Assembly (NCBI GenBank): GCA_963678465.1
Contig: OY782858.1
Span: 1,736,001-1,800,000, forward strand
Length of the DNA: 64,000 bases
Source: Paludibacter sp963678465
Lineage (GTDB): Bacteria; Bacteroidota; Bacteroidia; Bacteroidales; Paludibacteraceae
Direction of reading: 5' to 3'
Shown one piece after another: positions 55,135-62,647 of the stretch. Made by a program: the position numbers and the translations under genes. The number at the start of each line of letters is the position of its first letter. Within the stretch, counting starts at the first letter, position 1. The notes under the pieces are model-generated. The model saw only the letters and a list, made by a program, of their open reading frames with translations. It was not told the origin of the DNA and did not search any database.

Positions 55135-56784
55135 TTAAGGTAATCTTTTAGCTTTATTTGTCAGAGCAATGTCGTAAGCCCTATCGTAATACTGAATGAA
55201 ATGCTTCCACAAAGCCTTTTCGGCAATTATAGCAGCTTTATTTCGAATGGTTGTTATTTCGTTTTCGTCATAGCTCGAAAACGCATAGATCATTTGCGCA
55301 ATATGAATAGCCACCTCGTAGCCATTATAGTCCGAGCGTTGAATCACTCCCACACCGGTTTCGATGCCCTGCGGTCCCACCGATGCCCACTGACCGAAAC
55401 CCGAAAGATTGGTAGTGATGGTAGGTACAGAAAATGCAACACTTTCGAGCGGTGTGTATCCCCACGGTTCGTAATAAGATGGAAATACGGTTAAATCCAT
55501 GCCTATCAGCAAATCGTAATAGCTTTTATTAAAAATTCCATCGGCGCCATTCAGGTACGAAGGAACAAATATCACTTTCACTCTTTCCTCCGGTTGATTA
55601 TGAAAATGAAACCAGTTCAGAGCGCTCATTACATTGTCATTATAAAAGTCGTGCAGTTCGTGAGTACTGATTCGGTTGTACGAATAAAGTTTCGATTCAG
55701 GATGTTTAAGGCTATAAGCCAAATCGGTACGGGCACTTTTCACCCAGACAGGCACCATTATAAAAGCAACGACCTGACGCTTCATATCACCGAAATCGTA
55801 CAGATGTTTGAGCGATTCAATAAATGTATCGATGCCTTTGTTTTTATATTCGTAGCGACCGGCAGTACTTACAAAAAGTGCATCATTGTCAAGACTGTAG
55901 CCCAGCAAAGTTTCGGCCACCTTCCGAAGCGATTGACGCGCTTCCATACGTTTTGTCGCAAAAACCTGTCCTGCAGGTACAAAATCATCCTCAAATCCAT
56001 TAGGCGTCACCACATCGGGTTTCCGATTGAGCAATTGTTCACATTCTATGGCGGTTATATCGCTCACCGTAGTAAAACAATCGACCACGTGCGCTGCAAT
56101 TTTCTCGGTGGAGTGTTTGGACACCATATTGAGTTCATACGCCATCTGATCGCCATCATATTCCTGCATATAATCGTACAAAGGTTTATGATTTCCGGCA
56201 ATAGAACGACCTATGGATGTGGCATGTGTTGTAAAAACTGTAGCAACGGCGGGAAGATGTTCCTTTACATAAAAAGCGCCGAAAGTAGTCATCCATTCAT
56301 TAAAATGAGCAATTACATTTTGCGTAGGCTGTAGATCGAAGAACCGATAATAACTTTCGATGATCATACCGGTAGCGTAACCGAACATCGACGATTCATC
56401 GTAGTCGCCATAAGCAGGCATCGAATTGACGCCTACCTGACTCCATACATGACCATAAATCTCATTCTTTTTTAGCATCAAAGGACTAAAATCAACGAGT
56501 ATGGCGATAGGATTTCCGGGCACAGCCCAGCGGCCTACGCGAATATCGAGCTGATACTCGCGAGCTGTAAACTGTTTCCAGTCGGTGTAAAGTGTTTTAT
56601 CTTCTACGAAATACGGATTCGGTTGATCGTTCCACACATCGGGTCCGATAAAAATGAGTTTGTCCTTGAGTTGTTGTTGCAGGGTTGCAGCACGGGTAGA
56701 AAGCACCGTGTAGATACCGCCCACCATATTACAAACTTCCCAACTTGTTTCAAAAATATATTCAGGGGCTTTAATATCTGCCAT
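55135..56784 (-). CDS. Glycogen synthase, GT3-like
   Basis: The 549-residue glycosyltransferase starts 'YIFETSWEVCNMVGGIYTVL', the substrate-binding KXGG-like region in the eukaryotic-type (GT3) glycogen synthase form. Further markers are 'VIAHFNEWMTTFGAF', 'VFTTHATSIGRSIAGN' and the C-terminal donor-site 'FPSYYEPWGYTPLESVAFSV'. It builds alpha-1,4-glucan from nucleotide-activated glucose in the cytosol. Bacteroidota commonly use this type instead of GlgA. It precedes glgP on the same strand. Confidence 0.9.
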   Translation of the reverse strand: MADIKAPEYIFETSWEVCNMVGGIYTVLSTRAATLQQQLKDKLIFIGPDVWNDQPNPYFVEDKTLYTDWKQFTAREYQLDIRVGRWAVPGNPIAILVDFSPLMLKKNEIYGHVWSQVGVNSMPAYGDYDESSMFGYATGMIIESYYRFFDLQPTQNVIAHFNEWMTTFGAFYVKEHLPAVATVFTTHATSIGRSIAGNHKPLYDYMQEYDGDQMAYELNMVSKHSTEKIAAHVVDCFTTVSDITAIECEQLLNRKPDVVTPNGFEDDFVPAGQVFATKRMEARQSLRKVAETLLGYSLDNDALFVSTAGRYEYKNKGIDTFIESLKHLYDFGDMKRQVVAFIMVPVWVKSARTDLAYSLKHPESKLYSYNRISTHELHDFYNDNVMSALNWFHFHNQPEERVKVIFVPSYLNGADGIFNKSYYDLLIGMDLTVFPSYYEPWGYTPLESVAFSVPTITTNLSGFGQWASVGPQGIETGVGVIQRSDYNGYEVAIHIAQMIYAFSSYDENEITTIRNKAAIIAEKALWKHFIQYYDRAYDIALTNKAKRLP

Positions 56785-56807
56785 TCATTACAATTTTAAA
56801 AGAGCTG

Positions 56808-56815
56808 CAAAGTTA
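56808..56815 (-). promoter_or_regulatory. Candidate -7 box of glycogen synthase
   Basis: CAAAGTTA on the plus strand is TAACTTTG on the minus strand, 24 bp before the synthase start. The divergent 56816-57067 gap shows no gene. Confidence 0.5.
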
Positions 56816-57067
56816 ATCAAAAAATGCTGAAAATCACATTTTTTATCTTCAAAAAACCTTCGCTACACTTATGGCAAAGATCACCACCGCCCTCACCCAT
56901 AGAAGAAGCTGAACGAAGCAAAAACGCAAAATAAATAGTTCCAACTTTTTTAATAAAAATATAAACTAAGCCTGTGCTGAGTTGTTATAACTCATGAATA
57001 ATAAAAAAACTATATGTTAAAAACCGCAATAAATTAGTTTCGTATTGATTTTGTAATAAATATACAT

Positions 57068-57075
57068 TATCTTTG
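57068..57075 (+). promoter_or_regulatory. Candidate -7 box of the T9SS secreted protein
   Basis: TATCTTTG lies 51 bp before the ATG at 57126. A TTG-containing -33 candidate (around 57043-57047) is 20 bp upstream. Confidence 0.55.
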
Positions 57076-57125
57076 TTTCACAAACAAACTATTATAGAGT
57101 ACTCACATTTAAAAAATTATTGAGC

Positions 57126-57935
57126 ATGAAAAAAATTACCCTTTTATTATCTTTTATCGTTTGTGTGGTGTTCGCACAAGCACAAACAAATCTTGTAGTT
57201 AATCCAAGCTTTGAGACATGGACTGATGGTTCAGCTTCCCCATGGTATGTGGTTGGAACACCTTCTGGCTACACAATGACAAGTGAAAATACAATTGTCC
57301 TCGATGGAACTCAATCTTGCAAAATGAATGTACCTTCAACTGCAAGTGGAACAATAAGTGTCTCTCAAGGTATTTCAATAGTCGCTGGAAAAACCTATAC
57401 ATTAAACATGTCGTATTATATTGCTTCTGGAGACAACACAGACGCACGTATTTGGTGTAATTTTAAAACCGGAACAGCTTTTTTTTCTGAAGGAGACCTA
57501 GTAGCTACTGGCCTTTATTCAAAATTACGGGGACCTGGTAATGAAAATTCATCAGGTTCGTCATATTTTCCAGATGAGAAGGGAGTATGGAAAACATATA
57601 CAGTTGAATTCACCGCTCCTTCGACTGCTGATGGTTTTGACTTTCAATTCCGCATTTACAGAGGAGCAGTAGTATACTGGGACAAAATGTCTTTGGTGCA
57701 AAAAAACACCACCGGCACTTCAAACCCAACAGAAGATGCTCTTCAAGCTTTTGTTTCAGGCAAAAACCTGATGATTAAAAATGCAGTTGCAGGCTCGACA
57801 GTTGAAATTTACTCAGCATTGGGCAGCAAAGTACTGACTTCGACACTCGAAGATGGTAAAGTAAGCCTCGACAACTTATCGAAAGGACTTTACGTTGTAC
57901 GCATTGGCAAAAAAGCTCAGAAATTTATGTTGTAA
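57126..57935 (+). CDS. Secreted carbohydrate-binding-like protein with T9SS tail
   Basis: The 269-residue protein has a clear signal peptide ('ITLLLSFIVCVVFAQAQ'). The mature part begins 'TNLVVNPSFETWTDG', typical of a CBM4/9-type jelly roll, with 'GKTYTLNMSYYIASGDN' and 'FDFQFRIYRGAVVYWDKMSL'. The last roughly 75 residues ('KNLMIKNAVAGSTVEIYSAL' to the end 'AQKFML') are a type A T9SS C-terminal sorting domain. It should be displayed on the cell surface and bind a glycan. The ATG at 57126 gives a better signal peptide than a TTG two codons upstream. No enzyme is attached. Confidence 0.82.
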   Translation: MKKITLLLSFIVCVVFAQAQTNLVVNPSFETWTDGSASPWYVVGTPSGYTMTSENTIVLDGTQSCKMNVPSTASGTISVSQGISIVAGKTYTLNMSYYIASGDNTDARIWCNFKTGTAFFSEGDLVATGLYSKLRGPGNENSSGSSYFPDEKGVWKTYTVEFTAPSTADGFDFQFRIYRGAVVYWDKMSLVQKNTTGTSNPTEDALQAFVSGKNLMIKNAVAGSTVEIYSALGSKVLTSTLEDGKVSLDNLSKGLYVVRIGKKAQKFML

Positions 57936-57960
57936 TCTACTCGCTTTACAACACTCACAT

Positions 57961-57999
57961 AAAACTCCGGAAGTCGGCCTGACTTTCGGAGTTTTTTTT
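57961..57999 (+). terminator. Terminator of the T9SS secreted protein gene
   Basis: Fifteen-base arms (57961-57975, 57981-57995) with one mismatch and a T8 end. It lies 25 bp after the stop. Confidence 0.85.
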
Positions 58000-58173
58000 G
58001 TTTTCCCTCCTCTTGTTTTGCATACCTGCTGAGATTAAAAAAACATTAATTTTTCGGAACAATCACAGGATCAATTGATTTATTTTTGTACATTCGCCAA
58101 TACGCCTGAAAAGCCAAATGCTTAAAGGCAATGAACAGACCCTATGTAAGGCAACACCGATTCACTTTCCGAC

Positions 58174-58398
58174 TTAGAAACTGTTTAAAAATAAACGTTA
58201 ATCCTGAATTTTATCTGGCTTACAGTAGTATATAAAATTCTAAGTTTTGTGAAACTATCTTATTGTTTTTCATTCTTTTCTGTCTATTTGCGCCTTTATT
58301 TTTCTCAAATAGCCCGCTATTTTTCGAAAAACAAAGCCACAACTAGCCTAAAAAACAATTGAAAAACAATTGAAGATTTATTTTTAAACAGTTTCTTA
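58174..58398. mobile_element. MITE-like element with 19-20-bp terminal inverted repeats
   Basis: The left end AGAAACTGTTTAAAAATAAA (58176-58195) is the perfect reverse complement of 58377-58396. Taking GAAACTG as the tip gives a 219-bp element (58177-58395) flanked by TTA on both sides (58174-58176, 58396-58398), a likely 3-bp target duplication. The interior has no transposase frame, so it would be moved in trans, perhaps by an IS5-type enzyme. Most of the 58000-58614 gap before the DapB-like gene is this element; the remainder shows only an 8-bp AATGCCGG/CCGGCATT pairing near 58498-58543. Confidence 0.7.
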
Positions 58399-58614
58399 CT
58401 TTCAATAGTTTGAAAAGCCGAAAGAAAATCCTTTTCAGGGTTGCCTCATCCTTAAAAACTAAGTACAGCGCTTATTGGCTCTTACTTTTATCAGTCCAAT
58501 GCCGGGATAAATGGCTCATTTCCTTTTACACTCCGGCATTCAGCAACAAAGAAATGCACCTTGCAGTTTCGTCGGGTGCACACTTATTTACTCATATTAA
58601 AAGAAAGACTACAC

Positions 58615-59376
58615 ATGAAAATCGGACTTATTGGCTTCGGCAGAACAGGCAAGGCAGTGGCAGCAGCCATTCTCGAAAACAAGGAATTTTCGCTCGAATG
58701 GGTTTACCGCCGAAAAACACTGCTCGAAAACAGATCGATTGCCGAATTTTTAGGCATCGAATCGGACGAAAACGGCAGGATATTTTCGTCGGAACACATT
58801 ACTATCGACGAACTACTTGATAGGCACGCTGTAGATTTTATAATCGACTTTTCAGCATCGACGGGAATTTACAGTTACGGCAAAGCGGCAGCGGAAAGAG
58901 GCGTGAAGATTATTTCCGCCATTTCGCACTATCAAAAGGAAGATATAGCATTTTTGAAGAAATTGGCCAAAGAAACCACCGTTTTCTGGTCGCCCAACAT
59001 CACTTTAGGCGTTAACTTTTTATTATTAGCCTCGAAATCACTCAAAAAGATAGCTCCTTATGTGGATATCGAAGTGATAGAGGAACACTTCAAACAAAAG
59101 CAGGGCGTTTCGGGCACAGCGGTGAAAATAGCAGAAGCGCTCGATTTGAAATCGTCAAAAATAAACTCCATTAGGGCCGGTGGAATAGTGGGCAAGCACG
59201 AAATTATTTTCGGTTTTCCCTACCAAACCGTCCGATTGGTACACGAATCCATTTCGAGGGAAGCTTTCGGTACGGGCGTGCTTTTTGCGGCGTACAATCT
59301 TATCAACAAAGGAAAAGGCTACTACAACTATGAAGACATTCTTTCGCCTTATTTCAATTCGACAGGGGAAATGTAA
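58615..59376 (+). CDS. dapB: 4-hydroxy-tetrahydrodipicolinate reductase (DapB-like)
   Basis: The 253-residue product has an N-terminal NAD(P)-binding 'MKIGLIGFGRTGKAVAAAIL' and the tetrahydrodipicolinate-reductase core 'DFSASTGI' and 'SPNITLGVNFLLLASKSLKK'. The substrate motif is altered: 'IEVIEEHFKQKQGVSGTA' replaces the usual E-HH-x-K-x-DAPSGTA. The catalytic His and the lysine four residues later are kept, but the 'DAP' segment is shortened to 'GV'. It probably reduces the DAP/lysine precursor used by DapL. The ATG at 58615 was chosen over an upstream in-frame TTG at 58561 that adds 18 non-family residues. Confidence 0.78.
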   Translation: MKIGLIGFGRTGKAVAAAILENKEFSLEWVYRRKTLLENRSIAEFLGIESDENGRIFSSEHITIDELLDRHAVDFIIDFSASTGIYSYGKAAAERGVKIISAISHYQKEDIAFLKKLAKETTVFWSPNITLGVNFLLLASKSLKKIAPYVDIEVIEEHFKQKQGVSGTAVKIAEALDLKSSKINSIRAGGIVGKHEIIFGFPYQTVRLVHESISREAFGTGVLFAAYNLINKGKGYYNYEDILSPYFNSTGEM

Positions 59377-59394
59377 TATACAGACAACGGTCGC

Positions 59395-59414
59395 CAGTCA
59401 CCAGTCCCCGGTCT
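59395..59414. repeat. Left copy of a 20-nt inverted pair
   Basis: CAGTCACCAGTCCCCGGTCT here is the reverse complement of 60671-60690 with one change. It lies 18 bp after the DapB-like stop and also takes part in a local hairpin (CCAGTC with GACTGG; CGGTCT with AGACCG) that may be that gene's terminator. Confidence 0.7.
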
Positions 59415-59487
59415 TTTGACTGGAGACCGAAAACTGTACTTTCTCCCTCAACGGCATTTACTTCTCAAATCCTTCATTTATTTTTCC

Positions 59488-59733
59488 CCTTGCGTTATTA
59501 ACGCAACCCTCCCCGAAAACAGATTCGGCCTTGCGCAATTAACGCAAGCCTGAAAACAAATAAAAACAGCCTATCGTCGGTAACGCAAGGTCGCCGAAAA
59601 ATAAATTCCCGTATGCGTTATCCACGCAAGCTCCCCCTGAACTGATTTTGCCCTTGCGTTAATAACGCAGGCTCGCCGAAAATGAAATTGGTGGTTGCGT
59701 TAATAACGCAAGCTCCTTGTTTATCCGGTTTGC
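59488..59733. repeat. 41-bp tandem array of variable palindromes (locus B)
   Basis: Six units start at exact 41-bp steps from 59488 (59488, 59529, 59570, 59611, 59652, 59693). Each has 7-nt arm, 7-nt core, 7-nt arm and 20-nt linker. Arms are CCTTGCG, GGTTGCG, GTATGCG or CCTATCG on the left and CGCAACC, CGCAAGC, CGCAGGC or CGCAAGG on the right. Cores are mostly TTAATAA or TTATTAA, making TTGCGTTAATAACGCAA-type palindromes in units 1 and 6. The linkers resemble TCGCCGAAAATGAAATTGGT. The array ends 138 bp before the DUF6261-like gene. One unit at locus A (31046) has nearly the same stem. Confidence 0.93.
59671..59714. other. Linker plus last full palindrome of locus B
   Basis: The unit starting 59693 is the most regular of the locus: arms TTGCGTTA and TAACGCAA (59695-59702 and 59704-59711) around a single A. 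It is the copy closest to the DUF6261-like gene and would be the best reference for searching other copies. Confidence 0.6.
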
Positions 59734-59821
59734 TTCAATGTTTATCTTTTTTTCCTCAAAACAAGTGAATATCAGCTACAAAATATTTTTATTTTCAGAT
59801 AATTATTTAAATTATTGTTTA

Positions 59822-59829
59822 TAAATTTG
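59822..59829 (+). promoter_or_regulatory. Candidate -7 box of the DUF6261-like gene
   Basis: TAAATTTG matches TAnnTTTG 42 bp before the ATG at 59872. A canonical -33 element is not clear; the array ends about 90 bp upstream. Confidence 0.5.
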
Positions 59830-59871
59830 CATTAATCATTTCCCAATATCAACATTTTAAATTTAAATTTT

Positions 59872-60636
59872 ATGAAAGTCACCATTTTCCGTTTACAATT
59901 AAATCATCTGTGGAACAGCGAGTATTGCCTATTCGTAAATCAATTGATAACTATTTTTTCAAAGTACCAACCAGAAACATTGCATCTGAAAAAAGCATTT
60001 GAGCGGCTCACCGCTTTTATGCCCGAAATTGCTAAAATTAAAGCTCAGGAATCAGGCAGCGTTATCTCCAATCAGCTATCCGATTTGAACAACGAACGCA
60101 GGACATTGATCAAATCTACCATCAACCAGGTAAAAACGTTTGGGAAACTGAGCATACCTGGGTTGGCCCAGCATGTAGCCGTATTGAATCGTTTTTTGGA
60201 TAAACACGGCCGCGATCTTGGCAAATCGAATTACAACTCAAATTCCGAACGATTCGATGATTTGCTGGCCGACTATGACGCGAATGCTGAAGTTCGGGCT
60301 GCCGCTACGGCGTTGAATCTGGTTATTTTGTTTGATCAGTTACGCACTGTAAATACACAATTTAAAAGCTTATTTTTGCAGCGAACTGGGGAAAATGCAG
60401 CCATTAAAGTGGTAGATACCCGCGGAATACGTACCGAAACCGACAAAGCCCTGATTGCATTTTTCAATGCTTTCGAATTTTGCAGCACAGAATACGACGA
60501 ACCTGATTACCAAACTCCGGCCAACGAAATGAACGAACTGATTTCGTATTATAAAACTCAGCTGAAAGCCCGCCAAACACGCAGGCATGAAGGGAAGGAT
60601 GTTCAGACCGAAGATCCGATAACAACACCTTCATAA
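59872..60636 (+). CDS. DUF6261-like protein of unknown function
   Basis: The 254-residue soluble protein appears to be nearly all alpha-helical. Its start 'MKVTIFRLQLNHLWNSEYC' and later 'ERRTLIKSTINQVKTFGKL', 'DLLADYDANAEVRAAATAL' and 'STEYDEPDYQTPANEMNELI' fit the DUF6261 family, which I know only from Bacteroidota genomes and without an assigned role. The C-terminus is polar and probably disordered. It has no signal peptide or membrane segment. Placement directly downstream of a 41-bp palindromic array, and the 20-nt inverted copies around both, suggest that gene and array form a unit. DNA or RNA binding is inference; family assignment is moderately confident. Confidence 0.65.
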   Translation: MKVTIFRLQLNHLWNSEYCLFVNQLITIFSKYQPETLHLKKAFERLTAFMPEIAKIKAQESGSVISNQLSDLNNERRTLIKSTINQVKTFGKLSIPGLAQHVAVLNRFLDKHGRDLGKSNYNSNSERFDDLLADYDANAEVRAAATALNLVILFDQLRTVNTQFKSLFLQRTGENAAIKVVDTRGIRTETDKALIAFFNAFEFCSTEYDEPDYQTPANEMNELISYYKTQLKARQTRRHEGKDVQTEDPITTPS

Positions 60637-60643
60637 ACAACAA

Positions 60644-60680
60644 TCTCCGGTCTACACTCAAAACGACTGTAGACCGGAGA
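60644..60680. terminator. Strong hairpin between the DUF6261-like gene and ettA
   Basis: Thirteen-base perfect arms (60644-60656, 60668-60680) surround an 11-nt loop. It sits between convergent genes. It overlaps the right copy of the 20-nt inverted pair and has no T-run. Confidence 0.6.
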
Positions 60681-60690
60681 CTGGTGACTG
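60671..60690. repeat. Right copy of a 20-nt inverted pair
   Basis: AGACCGGAGACTGGTGACTG is the reverse complement of 59395-59414 except for one base. GACTGTAGAC occurs at 60665 and again at 60686, a 21-bp step. Confidence 0.7.
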
Positions 60691-60700
60691 TAGACAGTTA

Positions 60701-62371
60701 TTATACCATCAGTTTTTTATAGCGTATGCGTTTTGGTCCTTCGTCGCCAAGGCGTATTTTTTTGTTTTCTTCGTATTCGGAGTACGAACCTTCGAACACA
60801 AATACTTCGGAGTTGCCTTCGAAAGCAATGATGTGCGTACAAATACGGTCGAGGAACCAGCGGTCGTGACTAATGACAACGGCGCATCCGGCAAATCCTT
60901 CGAGTCCTTCTTCCAAAGCGCGCAAAGTATTTACGTCGATATCGTTGGTAGGCTCATCGAGCAAAAGCACGTTGGCTTCGGACTTAAGGGTAAGCGCCAA
61001 ATGTAAGCGGTTACGTTCACCCCCCGAAAGCACACCGCAAAGCTTTTCCTGATCGCCACCGGCAAAGTTGAAGCGCGAAAGATAAGCGCGGGCATTGATT
61101 TCCCTCCCTCCTACGCGGATAAACTCAGTGCCGCCCGAAATAACCTGATAAACGGTTTTGGCCGGGTCGATATCGGCATGACTTTGATCCACATAACCAA
61201 TCTTTACGGTTTCGCCCACATCGAAAGTACCTTTATCGGCCGTTTCCATGCCCATCATCATGCGGAAAAGGGTGGTTTTACCGGCGCCATTCGGCCCGAT
61301 TATCCCCACAATACCGTTGGGTGGCAGCATAAAGTTCAGGTTATCAAAAAGCAGTTTATCGCCGTAAGCTTTCGAAACTCCTACGGCTTCCACCACTTTA
61401 TTGCCAAGGCGAGGACCATTGGGGATGAAAAGTTCGAGCTTTTCTTCTTTCTCGCGTTCATCTTCGTTGATCAGCTTGTCATAAGCATCGAGACGCGCTT
61501 TCCCTTTGGCATGACGGGCTTTGGGAGCCATGCGTACCCATTCCAACTCACGTTCAAGCGTTTTACGGCGTTTACTGGCTGTCTTTTCTTCCAACGACAT
61601 GCGGGCCGTTTTTTGTTCCAGCCACGAAGTGTAATTTCCTTTCCATGGAATACCTTCGCCACGGTCGAGTTCAAGAATCCAACCCGACACATTGTCCAAA
61701 AAGTAACGGTCGTGCGTAATGGCAATTACAGTTCCTGCATATTGCTGCAAGTGATGTTCCAACCATTCCACCGATTCGGCATCGAGGTGATTGGTAGGTT
61801 CGTCGAGCAATAAAATATCAGGATTGCGCAACAACAGGCGACACAAAGCGACGCGGCGCTTTTCACCTCCCGAAAGATTTTCGCACAACCAATCTTCGGG
61901 CGGACAACGCAGCGCATCCATGGCTCGTTCCAGTTTATTGTCGAGGTTCCAGGCATCGGCATGGTCCAGCAATTCCTGCAATTCGCCCTGACGGGCAATG
62001 AGTTTATCAAAATCGGCATCCGGCTCGGCAAATTGCTCGTTGATCCGATCATATTCGGCTATCATATCCACAATTTCCTGCACGCCTTCCTGCACTATTT
62101 CTTTTACTGTTTTCGCGGGGTCGAGTTTCGGATCCTGTTCCAGATATCCCACCGAATATCCCGGCGAAAAAACAACTTCACCATCGAAGCTCTTTTCCAC
62201 TCCGGCAATGATTTTCAGCAAAGTAGATTTACCTGAGCCATTCAAACCAATGATACCGATTTTGGCACCATAAAAGAACGAAAGGTAAATGTTGTTCAAT
62301 ACTTTTTTTTGAGGAGGAAAAGTTTTACTCACTCCCACCATCGAAAAAATAACTTTCTTATCGTCGGCCAT
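60701..62371 (-). CDS. ettA: Energy-dependent translational throttle protein EttA
   Basis: The 556-residue ABC-F ATPase has two ABC domains: Walker A 'GLNGSGKS' (42-49) and 'GPNGAGKTTLF', with signatures 'LSGGEKRRVALCRLLL' and 'LSGGERNRLHLAL', and 'LLLDEPTNHLD' and 'LLLDEPTNDID' for Walker B. EttA gates translation elongation by binding the ribosomal E site according to the ADP/ATP ratio. The length (about 555) and the arm region 'EWVRMAPKARHAKGKARLDAYD' are EttA-specific. It is monocistronic with its own promoter. Confidence 0.95.
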   Translation of the reverse strand: MADDKKVIFSMVGVSKTFPPQKKVLNNIYLSFFYGAKIGIIGLNGSGKSTLLKIIAGVEKSFDGEVVFSPGYSVGYLEQDPKLDPAKTVKEIVQEGVQEIVDMIAEYDRINEQFAEPDADFDKLIARQGELQELLDHADAWNLDNKLERAMDALRCPPEDWLCENLSGGEKRRVALCRLLLRNPDILLLDEPTNHLDAESVEWLEHHLQQYAGTVIAITHDRYFLDNVSGWILELDRGEGIPWKGNYTSWLEQKTARMSLEEKTASKRRKTLERELEWVRMAPKARHAKGKARLDAYDKLINEDEREKEEKLELFIPNGPRLGNKVVEAVGVSKAYGDKLLFDNLNFMLPPNGIVGIIGPNGAGKTTLFRMMMGMETADKGTFDVGETVKIGYVDQSHADIDPAKTVYQVISGGTEFIRVGGREINARAYLSRFNFAGGDQEKLCGVLSGGERNRLHLALTLKSEANVLLLDEPTNDIDVNTLRALEEGLEGFAGCAVVISHDRWFLDRICTHIIAFEGNSEVFVFEGSYSEYEENKKIRLGDEGPKRIRYKKLMV

Positions 62372-62476
62372 TGTATTTTCTTATTAATTATGTTGATTTA
62401 TCTTTATGTGAATTGAAAGTATATTCGAATAAAAAACGTGATTGTCAAACGTTTAAAACGCATCTGATTTTATTGG

Positions 62477-62508
62477 CAAAGATATATATTTTTGAGGAAC
62501 TCTACAAA
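62477..62508 (-). promoter_or_regulatory. Promoter of ettA
   Basis: On the minus strand TATCTTTG (CAAAGATA at 62477-62484) with TTTG (CAAA at 62505-62508) 20 bp upstream, giving a leader of about 100 nt. Confidence 0.65.
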
Positions 62509-62537
62509 CCAAATACCAACCGACTAAGATGAATAAA

Positions 62538-62574
62538 CGCCAATACCAAACCTTTTTAGGGCCTGGTATTGGCG
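62538..62574 (-). terminator. Hairpin downstream of the zinc alcohol dehydrogenase
   Basis: Eleven-base perfect arms (62538-62548, 62564-62574) with a 15-nt loop lie 74 bp after the dehydrogenase stop. The T-run is weak. Confidence 0.55.
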
Positions 62575-62647
62575 GTAATTCTGTGTGGCAATCAGTACTT
62601 GTTTGCTTCTGAAAATACAAATTTCACAAGCAAGGATGCGCTGATTT

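Noticed and set aside
58410..58820. 136-codon frame overlapping the start of the DapB-like gene
   Set aside because: It overlaps dapB in another frame and has no recognisable domain.
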